Positions 18,672 through 25,489 of a stretch of DNA of 64,000 bases are shown in pieces (positions within the stretch are counted from its first letter, which is position 1; each line of letters begins with the position of its first letter). Under the pieces are notes generated by a model. The model did not search any database and was not told the origin of the DNA. It worked only from the letters and a program-made list of their open reading frames with translations. Source of the DNA: Paucibacter sediminis (lineage in GTDB: Bacteria; Pseudomonadota; Gammaproteobacteria; Burkholderiales; Burkholderiaceae_C); NCBI RefSeq assembly GCF_030254645.1, contig NZ_CP116346.1, positions 744,001-808,000 on the forward strand. Reading direction: 5' to 3'. The translations under genes were made by a program, and so were the position numbers.

Positions 18672-19574
18672 ATGCTGATACGGCGCCGCCGCTGGCTGCT
18701 GAGCGGGCTGCCGGCCGCGCTGGCCGGCGCCTCCTCATGGGCGGCGCCGCTGCGCCCGCCGCGCGCGCCGGGCGGCGAGCCGCAGCCCTTGCATTACCCG
18801 CGCCACAACAAGATGCCGGACCCGCAGCAGGCCTATATGGTCGAGCTGCTGCAGCTCGCGCTGGGCCGCGGCAGCAAGCCCTACCGCCTGCAGGCGCTGC
18901 CGATGACGATGGCCCAGGGCCGCACCATGGTGGAGATGGCGCATGGCGGCAACGAGCTCGACCTGATGTGGACCATGACCAACCGCGAGCGCGAGGCCAT
19001 GGGCCTGATCCCGGTGCGCATCCCGGTGGACCGCGGCCTGCTGGGCTGGCGCCTGATGCTGATACGCCAGGCCGATGTGCCCTTCTGGCGCAAGCTGCGC
19101 AGCCTCGCCGAGCTGGCGCCGCTGGTGGCCGGCCAGGGGCATGACTGGCCCGATGCCGAGGTGCTGCGCGCCAACGGCCTGAACGTCGGCACCTCCAGCT
19201 CCTACGAGGGCCTGTTCCGCATGCTCGCGCGCGGCCGCATCGACTACTTTCCGCGCTCCATCATGGAGGTGGATGCCGAGCTGGCCATGCACGCCGACGA
19301 GGGCCTGGTGATCGCGCCGCATGTGATGCTCTACTACCCGACGGCCTCCTACTACTTCCTCGCGCCCCAGCATGCCGAGGCCGCCGAGCAGCTGCGCCAG
19401 GGCCTGGAGGAATGCCTCGCCGACGGCAGCTGGGACAAGCTCTTCCAGCGCCATTACAGCGCCCTGCTGGCCCGCCACCAGATCGCACAGCGCCTGGTGC
19501 TGAGGCTCTCGAACCCGCTGCTGCCCGAGGCCACACCGCTGCAGCGCAAGGCGTTCTGGTTGCAGCCCGACTAG
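18672..19574 (+). CDS. Periplasmic substrate-binding protein-like (transporter substrate-binding domain)
   Basis: The 300-residue protein opens with a signal peptide (RRRRWLLSGLPAALAGASSWA). It has a type II binding-protein pattern: LHYPRHNKMPD, YMVELLQLALGRG, MVEMAHGGNELDLMWTMTN, a hinge region near LNVGTSSSYEGLFRMLA, and YYPTASYYFLAPQ. It has no adjacent permease. Its nearest relatives by appearance are solitary extracytoplasmic binding proteins, also represented at 13858-14607. The esterase gene follows after 9 bases and may be co-transcribed. Ligand unknown. Confidence 0.75.
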   Translation: MLIRRRRWLLSGLPAALAGASSWAAPLRPPRAPGGEPQPLHYPRHNKMPDPQQAYMVELLQLALGRGSKPYRLQALPMTMAQGRTMVEMAHGGNELDLMWTMTNREREAMGLIPVRIPVDRGLLGWRLMLIRQADVPFWRKLRSLAELAPLVAGQGHDWPDAEVLRANGLNVGTSSSYEGLFRMLARGRIDYFPRSIMEVDAELAMHADEGLVIAPHVMLYYPTASYYFLAPQHAEAAEQLRQGLEECLADGSWDKLFQRHYSALLARHQIAQRLVLRLSNPLLPEATPLQRKAFWLQPD

Positions 19575-19583
19575 GATGCGCGC

Positions 19584-20258
19584 ATGAACCAGCCCCCTCT
19601 TCTCGACTGCATCGAACTGCAGACCCAGGCCACGCCGCGCGCCAGCCTGATCGTGCTGCATGGCCTGGGCGCCGACGGGCGCGACTTCGTGCCGGTCTGC
19701 CAGGCCCTGGACCTGCAGGCCATCGGCGGCCTGCGCTGCGTGCTGCCGAATGCGCCGCAGATCCCCGTCACCATCAACGGCGGCTACCGCATGCCGGCCT
19801 GGTACGACATCCTCGGCACCCAGCTCGAGCGGCGCGAGGACGAGACCGGCCTGCGCGCCTCGCAGGCCGCGATTGCCGCGCTGATCGACCGCGAGCGCGA
19901 GCGCGGCATCGCCGCCGAGCGCATCGTGCTGATGGGCTTCTCGCAGGGCTGCGCGATGGCGCTGCTGACCGGCCTGCGCTACCCACAGCGCCTGGCCGGC
20001 ATCGTCGGCCTGTCGGGCTATCTGCCGCTGCTGGACAGCACCGCGGCCGAGCGTCATGCCGCCAACGCCGCCACGCCCATCCTGCTGGCCCATGGCCGGC
20101 AGGACCCGGTGGTGGCGCTGGACCGCGGCGCGGCCGGACGCGACGAATTGCTGCGCCTGGGCTATGCGCCCGAATGGCATGAATACCCGATGCAGCACGA
20201 GGTCTGCAACGAGGAGATCGAGGAGCTGAACCGCTTCCTGCTGCGCGTGCTGGGCTGA
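19584..20258 (+). CDS. Carboxylesterase/phospholipase family alpha/beta hydrolase
   Basis: The 224-residue cytoplasmic hydrolase matches the carboxylesterase 2 family. The oxyanion segment is LHGLGADGRDFVP, the nucleophile serine is in GFSQGC, and the acid and histidine are in GRQDPVV and PMQHEVC. Such enzymes hydrolyse short acyl esters or lysophospholipids. The start is the ATG 9 bases after the preceding stop. Substrate is not predictable. Confidence 0.93.
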   Translation: MNQPPLLDCIELQTQATPRASLIVLHGLGADGRDFVPVCQALDLQAIGGLRCVLPNAPQIPVTINGGYRMPAWYDILGTQLERREDETGLRASQAAIAALIDRERERGIAAERIVLMGFSQGCAMALLTGLRYPQRLAGIVGLSGYLPLLDSTAAERHAANAATPILLAHGRQDPVVALDRGAAGRDELLRLGYAPEWHEYPMQHEVCNEEIEELNRFLLRVLG

Positions 20259-20342
20259 AGCTTTGATCCAGCGCAGCACGGCGCGCCGTCACCGCGGGAA
20301 GATGGGCAGGCGCACCTGCGCGTCAATCCGAGGAGAGCTGTC

Positions 20343-20762
20343 ATGACAACTCCTACGATTTCCCGGTGTCTGCTGATTGCATCCCTGCTGGGCGGCTCGG
20401 CGCTGGCCCTGGCACAGGGCAAGGTCGATCTGGGCCAGCGCGAGTACATGAGCAAATGCGCCGCCTGCCATGGCGAAAGCGCCAAGGGCAATGGCCCGTT
20501 CAACGAGCTGCTCAAGAAGAGCGCCGCCGATCTCACCACCCTGGCCAAGCGCAACGGCGGCGTGTTCCCGGTGGCACGCGTCTACGAGGTGATCGACGGC
20601 AGCGGCAGCAGCCATGGCTCGCGTGACATGCCCGTGTTCGGCACCGACTACAAGCTCAAGGCGGCCGAGTACTACGGCGACATGCCCTACGACCCCGAGG
20701 TCTATGTGCGGGGCCGCATCCTCATGCTGGTCGAGTACCTGAACCGGCTGCAGGTCAAGTAG
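20343..20762 (+). CDS. Periplasmic monoheme c-type cytochrome
   Basis: The 139-residue protein has a signal peptide (CLLIASLLGGSALALAQ) and a single heme c motif CAACH (Cys39, Cys42, His43). The likely axial ligand is the Met of SRDMPVFG. GAGGAGAGCTGTC precedes the ATG. It should be a soluble periplasmic electron carrier. No oxidoreductase partner lies next to it; the SCO/cupredoxin operon is about 4 kb upstream and the molybdenum hydroxylase 33 kb downstream, so any partnership is speculation. Confidence 0.93.
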   Translation: MTTPTISRCLLIASLLGGSALALAQGKVDLGQREYMSKCAACHGESAKGNGPFNELLKKSAADLTTLAKRNGGVFPVARVYEVIDGSGSSHGSRDMPVFGTDYKLKAAEYYGDMPYDPEVYVRGRILMLVEYLNRLQVK

Positions 20763-20774
20763 GCAGCGGCGGGC

Positions 20775-22001
20775 TCAGAAGCTCAGCACGAAGCAGGCCC
20801 CGCCGGTGGGCGGCTTCACATAGCGCACCGTGCCGCCCATGCCGTGCACGAGGTTGCGCACCACCGCCAGGCCGATGCCCGATCCGGCACCGCCGCCGGC
20901 GGGGCTGCTACGCGCGCTGAAGAAGGGCATGAAGATCTGCTGCTCCAGGCCCTGCGGCACGCCGGGGCCGTTGTCGCGCACGCTGATGGCCAGGCGGCCG
21001 CCGCGCGTGAGCCGTGCCTGCACCTCCAGGCTGGGCTGGACCAGCTCGGCGGTGGCCTCGGCGGCGTTCTTCATCAGGTTGATGAGGGCCTGCTCCAGCT
21101 GGCCAGGGTCGGCCATCAGGCTCAGCGAGTCGGGTTGCACCTGGAAGCGCGCCTGGCCGCCGCGCGCGCGCCAGCCCGCGGCCACCAGCTGCTCCAGGCG
21201 CGCGAACAGGGCCTGCAGCTCGACCGGCTCGGGCCGCGGCTCGGGCCAGTCGCTGACGCGCCGGTAGTCCGCCACAAAGCGCGCCAGCGCCTCGGCACGT
21301 CGCGCCACCGTGTCCAGCGCCAGGGCCAGGTCCTGCGCGCGCTCGGCATCGCCCTGCAGCTCCTGCGCGCTGCGCGCGAGCGAGGCGATCGGGGTGAGCG
21401 AATTCATGATCTCGTGCGTCAGCACATGCACCAGCTGGCGCCAGGCCTTCAGCGTCTCGGCCTCCAGCTCCGACTCCAGCGGCAGCAGGGCCAGCAGGCG
21501 CACCGGCTCGCCCTGCAGCGTCATGGCGCTGGCGGCCAGCAGCCAGCGCTCCAGGCCGCGTTCGGTGGCGATGTGCAGCAGCGCGCGGCCGGCCTCGCCC
21601 TGCGCCTCGGCCAGCTCCCGCAGCAGCTCGGCGCGCTCCTGCGCGCCGCCGGGCGCCAGCAAACGGCGTGCGCGCGCGTTCAGCGCCCGCACCTGGCCGG
21701 CGCTGCAGCGGAACAGCGCCACCGGCACATGCTCCAGCTCGCCCTCCAGCAACAGCAGGCGCTGCTGCAGATCCTGTTGCGGCTGCGCCGGCTCGGCCTG
21801 CAGCGCCGGCGCCGGCCATTGCAGGCGCGCCAGCGCCCGCCAGCCCCAGCCGGCCAGCCCCGCCATCGCCAGGCCAAGCAGCAGCTGCACGCGCGGCGAA
21901 CCCGCGGCGGCCAGCAGGCCGGCGCTGCCCAGGGCCAGCAGGGCGGCGGCCAGCACCACGCGGGCGCGCAGCCACTGGCCACGGCGCAACTCAGAGCTCA
22001 T
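20775..22001 (-). CDS. Sensor histidine kinase
   Basis: The 408-residue kinase has two N-terminal transmembrane segments (about residues 12-33 and 37-55), a PAS-like linker, the phosphoacceptor His196 in THEIMNSLTP, N-box LINLMKNAAEAT, G1 VRDNGPGVP, F-box QIFMPFFSA and G2 GSGIGLAVVRNLV. The very short periplasmic loop suggests it senses something in the membrane. Its start overlaps the 3' end of the sigma54 response regulator gene by 11 bases, so the two form a two-component pair. It is convergent with the cytochrome c gene. Confidence 0.95.
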   Translation of the reverse strand: MSSELRRGQWLRARVVLAAALLALGSAGLLAAAGSPRVQLLLGLAMAGLAGWGWRALARLQWPAPALQAEPAQPQQDLQQRLLLLEGELEHVPVALFRCSAGQVRALNARARRLLAPGGAQERAELLRELAEAQGEAGRALLHIATERGLERWLLAASAMTLQGEPVRLLALLPLESELEAETLKAWRQLVHVLTHEIMNSLTPIASLARSAQELQGDAERAQDLALALDTVARRAEALARFVADYRRVSDWPEPRPEPVELQALFARLEQLVAAGWRARGGQARFQVQPDSLSLMADPGQLEQALINLMKNAAEATAELVQPSLEVQARLTRGGRLAISVRDNGPGVPQGLEQQIFMPFFSARSSPAGGGAGSGIGLAVVRNLVHGMGGTVRYVKPPTGGACFVLSF

Positions 22002-23325
22002 GCTTTTCCATGCGGCGGTACAGGGCCGCCCGGCTCAGGCCCAGCAGGCGCGCGGCCTGGCTGATATTGCCCTGGGCCTGGCGCAGCGCCTCGTCGAGCG
22101 CGGCGCGCTCGCGCTGGTGCAGGGTCAGGTGTTGCGCGGGGGCCGGCTCAAGCGAGGCCGGCGCCGGGCCGGCGCGCAGGCCGAAGTCGGCGTACTCGTA
22201 GCGATCGCCCTGGGCCAGGATCACCGCGCGCTCGCAGGCATGGCGCAGGGCGCGCACATTGCCATGCCAGTCGTGCGCCCGCAGGGCCGCCAGCGCCGCC
22301 TCGCTGCAATGGCGCGGCGGCTTGGCGTACTGGGCCGCGTATTGCGAGAGGTAGTGCTGGCACAGCAGCGGGACGTCCTCGCGGCGCTCGCGCAGCGGCG
22401 GCACGCGCAGCACGATGGTGTTGAGGCGGTAGAGCAGATCGGCGCGGAAGCGCTGCGGGTCGAACAGCGCGGCCTCGTCCAGATTGGTGGCGCTGACGAT
22501 GCGCACGTCGATGGCCTGCGGCTGGTCGGCGCCCAGCGGCGTGACCTCGCGGCGCTCCAGCGCGGTGAGCAGCTTGGCCTGGCTGGCCAGCGGCAGGTTC
22601 GCCACCTCGTCGAGGAAGAGCGTGCCGCCCGCGGCCGCCTGGAAGCGCCCCGGGCGCTCGCTGCGCGCATCGGTGAAGCTGCCGCGCTTGTGGCCGAACA
22701 GCTCGCTCTCGAGCGTCGACTCGGCCAGCGCGCCCAGGTCCACCGCCAGAAAGGTGCCGGCCGCACGCGCCGACTGCAGATGCAGCTCGCGCGCCACCAG
22801 CTCCTTGCCCGAGCCCATCTCGCCCAGCACCAGCACGTTCGCCTCGGTGGGCGCGACGCTCTGGATCAGCGCGCGCAGCTCCTGCATCGGCCGCGCCTCG
22901 CCCAGCAGGGCCGAGGCATTGGCCGCCGCCTGGGCCGGCCGGCGGCTCGCCAGGGCGGCGGCCACCGTGGCCACCAGCCTGGCGTTGTCCCAGGGTTTGG
23001 TAATGAAGTCGAAGGCACCGGCCTTGAGCGCCGCCACCGCGAGATTCACCTCGGCATAGGCCGTCATCACGATCACCACCGGCGCGGCCGCGCCGCGCCT
23101 GAGCAGCTGCTCCAGCAGCGCCAGGCCCTGGGCGCCGTCGGTGCGGCCGGGCAGGAAGTTCATGTCCAGCAGCAGCAGTTCCACCGGCTCGGCCTCGAGG
23201 GCAGCCGCCAGCTCGGCCGGCCGCTGCAGCAGCCGCACCGGGCAGGTCGGCGGGAGCCGGCGCTGCAGCAGCAGCTTGGCCGCCAGGCCCACGTCGGGGT
23301 CGTCGTCGAGTATCAGCATGGACAT
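21991..23325 (-). CDS. Sigma54-dependent response regulator (NtrC family)
   Basis: The 444-residue regulator has a receiver domain with phosphoacceptor Asp54 (LLLDMNF), an AAA+ domain and a Fis-type helix-turn-helix (NISQAARLLGLSRAALYRRMEKH). The AAA+ part has Walker A GEMGSGKE (168-175) and Walker B GGTLFLDE. The loop that contacts sigma54, normally GAFTGA, reads GSFTDA (215-220). The start ATG at 23325 aligns with the receiver domain; ATG at 23337 is possible. It is divergent from the HlyD/ABC operon, whose upstream region carries a -24/-12 promoter and two inverted repeats. Those are very probably its targets. Confidence 0.95.
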   Translation of the reverse strand: MSMLILDDDPDVGLAAKLLLQRRLPPTCPVRLLQRPAELAAALEAEPVELLLLDMNFLPGRTDGAQGLALLEQLLRRGAAAPVVIVMTAYAEVNLAVAALKAGAFDFITKPWDNARLVATVAAALASRRPAQAAANASALLGEARPMQELRALIQSVAPTEANVLVLGEMGSGKELVARELHLQSARAAGTFLAVDLGALAESTLESELFGHKRGSFTDARSERPGRFQAAAGGTLFLDEVANLPLASQAKLLTALERREVTPLGADQPQAIDVRIVSATNLDEAALFDPQRFRADLLYRLNTIVLRVPPLRERREDVPLLCQHYLSQYAAQYAKPPRHCSEAALAALRAHDWHGNVRALRHACERAVILAQGDRYEYADFGLRAGPAPASLEPAPAQHLTLHQRERAALDEALRQAQGNISQAARLLGLSRAALYRRMEKHEL

Positions 23326-23363
23326 GGGCAACACCATAGCAGCGGCGCGCGCCGCCATCCAGC

Positions 23364-23385
23364 CACTGTCCGCTTCCGGACAGTG
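23364..23385. promoter_or_regulatory. Upstream enhancer site 1 for the sigma54 response regulator
   Basis: Perfect 9-base arms CACTGTCCG and CGGACAGTG flank CTTC. It lies about 72-93 bases upstream of the -24 element at 23457. Its centre is 33 bases from the centre of site 2, about three helical turns, so both face the same side of DNA. Shared core is TGTCCGCTT. Binding by the adjacent regulator is inferred. Confidence 0.75.
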
Positions 23386-23400
23386 AGCCCGGTCGAACCT

Positions 23401-23414
23401 GTCCGCTTGCGGAC
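23401..23414. promoter_or_regulatory. Upstream enhancer site 2 for the sigma54 response regulator
   Basis: GTCCGC-TT-GCGGAC is a perfect inverted repeat sharing the TGTCCGCTT core of site 1, with a degenerate outer base on the right. It lies about 43-56 bases upstream of the -24 element. Tandem sites on one helical face are the usual layout for NtrC-type activators. Confidence 0.7.
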
Positions 23415-23456
23415 GCCGACGCGCCCAGGCAGCGGCTTTCTCCCGGCAAGACGCCC

Positions 23457-23472
23457 TGGCACGGCGCTTGCA
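23457..23472 (+). promoter_or_regulatory. Sigma54 (-24/-12) promoter
   Basis: TGGCACG-GCGC-TTGCA matches the RpoN consensus TGGCAC-N5-TTGCW at every informative position. With GC at -13/-12, transcription should begin near 23483. It reads into the HlyD/ATPase/FtsX operon and sits downstream of the two inverted repeats, next to the divergent sigma54 regulator gene. Confidence 0.9.
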
Positions 23473-23528
23473 CTGAAGTGGCGATGAGCGCACATTTGCA
23501 CAGCCTTCCGCCCGCCTCGGGCGCCGCC

Positions 23529-24773
23529 ATGGACCGCCCCCTGCCGCGGCGCAAATACCAGCGCCCGCTGCGCTGGGGCGGTGCCGCGCTGGGCCTGCTG
23601 GGCCTGGGCGCGCTGCTGTTCACCAGCCTGCCGCGCGGCCTCTCGGTGCCGGCCGCCGAGCTCAGCCTCTCGACCGTGGCGGAGGGCGAATTCCTCGACG
23701 AACTGAGCCTGCGCGCCCAGGTCGTGCCGGCGCACCAAGTGCTGCTGGACGCCACCGAGGGCGGCCGCGTCGATGCGGTGCTGGTGCGCGATGGCGAGAT
23801 GCTCAAGGCCGGCGCCCTGCTCTACCGCCTCTCCAACCCGCAGCGCGAGCAGGAGGTGCTGCAGCGCTCGGCCGAGGTGGCGCAGCAGCTCGCCAACCTC
23901 TCCGGCCAGCGCACCGGCCTGGCCAACGCGCGCGCGCTGCAGCGCCGCGACCTCAGCAATCTGGCCCATGAAGCCGAGCGCGCCAACACCGATCTCAAGC
24001 GCCAACAGGAGCTGGCCGCGCAGGGCTTTGTCTCGGCCGCGGTGCTGGAGGACGCGCGCCTGAAACAAGCGCTGCAGCAGCGCCTGCTAGAGCAGGCGCG
24101 CGAAGACGGCGCCGCCGAGATGCGCACCCGCGAGCAGGCCATCGGCGAGTTGGAGCGCGCCGTCAGGGGCTTGAGCGAGGGCCTGGCGCTGGTGCGCCAG
24201 GCCGCGGCCGGCTTGTCGGCGCGTGCCCCGCGCGACGGCCAGCTGAGCGGCTTTGCCCTGCAGGTGGGCGGCTCGGTGAAACCGGGCGACCGGCTCGGCC
24301 GCATCGACGATATCGCCAGCTTCAAGCTGGTCGGCAATGTCGACGAGTTCTACCTGAACCGCCTGCAGACCGGCCTGCGCGCCAGCCTGGACATCGCCAG
24401 CAAGACCTGGCCCCTGACGGTGACCCAGCGCCTGCCCCAGGTGAAGGAAGGGCGCTTCGGCGTCGAGATGGAATTCACCCAGGGCCTGCCGCCGGGTCTG
24501 CAGGCCGGCCAGAGCCTGGATGCGCGCATCCGCCTGGGCCAGCCCAGCCGCGCGCGCCTGATCGCCGATGGCGCCTTCTATGCCGACAGCGGCGGCGCCT
24601 GGGTCTATGTGCTGAACGCCAAGGGCAGCCAGGCCGAGCGCCGCAACGTGCGCCTGGGCCGCCGCGCCGCCGGCCGCATCGAGGTGCTGGACGGCCTCGC
24701 GCCCGGCGAGCGCGTGGTTGTTTCCAAGGTGCGCCAGTACGGCGACGCCGCCCTGCTGAATCTGCAAAACTGA
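23529..24773 (+). CDS. HlyD/MacA-family periplasmic adaptor protein
   Basis: The 414-residue protein has an N-terminal membrane anchor (WGGAALGLLGLGALLF), a lipoyl-like half (VVPAHQVLLDATEGGRVDAVLV), a long coiled-coil hairpin (about residues 105-215), and a beta-barrel/membrane-proximal domain. It is the adaptor of an ABC efflux system. The start is set at 23529 (MDRPLPRRKYQ) because the sigma54 promoter predicts a transcript beginning near 23483. The in-frame ATG at 23484 would be leaderless and adds only 15 weak residues. Neither start has a strong ribosome site. ATPase and permease genes follow. Confidence 0.9.
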   Translation: MDRPLPRRKYQRPLRWGGAALGLLGLGALLFTSLPRGLSVPAAELSLSTVAEGEFLDELSLRAQVVPAHQVLLDATEGGRVDAVLVRDGEMLKAGALLYRLSNPQREQEVLQRSAEVAQQLANLSGQRTGLANARALQRRDLSNLAHEAERANTDLKRQQELAAQGFVSAAVLEDARLKQALQQRLLEQAREDGAAEMRTREQAIGELERAVRGLSEGLALVRQAAAGLSARAPRDGQLSGFALQVGGSVKPGDRLGRIDDIASFKLVGNVDEFYLNRLQTGLRASLDIASKTWPLTVTQRLPQVKEGRFGVEMEFTQGLPPGLQAGQSLDARIRLGQPSRARLIADGAFYADSGGAWVYVLNAKGSQAERRNVRLGRRAAGRIEVLDGLAPGERVVVSKVRQYGDAALLNLQN

Positions 24774-24794
24774 ACGAGGACGAGGAGAGCCCCC

Positions 24795-25472
24795 ATGATC
24801 AAGCTGAAGAACCTGAGCAAGCTGCATCGCAGCGCCGAGGTGGAGACCACCGCGCTGAACCGCATCGACCTGGAGATCGAGGCGGGCGAGTACCTGGCCA
24901 TCACCGGCCCTTCCGGCTGCGGCAAGTCCAGCCTGCTGAGCATCCTGGGCCTGCTGGACGCGCCCAGCAGCGGCGAATACTGGTTCGACGGCCAGAACGT
25001 GGCGGGCTGGAACGAGCGCCAGCTGAGCCGCCTGCGCCGCGGCCGCATCGGCTTCGTGTTCCAGAGCTTCAACCTGATCGACGACCTGAGCGTGCGCGAG
25101 AACATCGAGCTGGCGCTGGAGTACGGCGAGGTGCCGGCGCGCGAGCATGGCGCGCGTGTGGACCAGGCCATGCAGCGGCTGGGCATCGCGCACCGCGCCG
25201 GCCACAGGCCCTCGCAGCTCTCGGGCGGGCAGCAGCAGCGCGTGGCGATTGCGCGCGCCATCGTCGCGCGCCCGGCCCTCTTGCTGGCCGACGAGCCCAC
25301 CGGCAATCTCGACAGCGCCCAGGGTGACGAGGTGATGCGCATCCTGCGCGAGCTCAACGAAGAGGGCACGACCCTGGTGATGGTGACCCACTCGCCCGCA
25401 CATGCCGCACAGGCCTCGCGCTGCCTGCGCCTGCTGGACGGCCGCATCCTCGTCGACGCGCTCGCGGCCTGA
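24795..25472 (+). CDS. ABC transporter ATP-binding protein, MacB/LolD type
   Basis: The 225-residue ATPase has Walker A GPSGCGKSS, Q-loop VFQSFNLIDDLSV, signature LSGGQQQRVAIARA, Walker B LLLADEPTGNLDS and switch His in VTHSPAHA. ADEPTGNLDS is characteristic of the MacB/LolD/FtsE class, which works by mechanotransmission through FtsX-type permeases. GAGGAGAGCCCCC precedes the ATG. It sits between the HlyD adaptor and the permease under the sigma54 promoter. Confidence 0.97.
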   Translation: MIKLKNLSKLHRSAEVETTALNRIDLEIEAGEYLAITGPSGCGKSSLLSILGLLDAPSSGEYWFDGQNVAGWNERQLSRLRRGRIGFVFQSFNLIDDLSVRENIELALEYGEVPAREHGARVDQAMQRLGIAHRAGHRPSQLSGGQQQRVAIARAIVARPALLLADEPTGNLDSAQGDEVMRILRELNEEGTTLVMVTHSPAHAAQASRCLRLLDGRILVDALAA

Positions 25473-25489
25473 GCACAGGGAGTCTGGCA

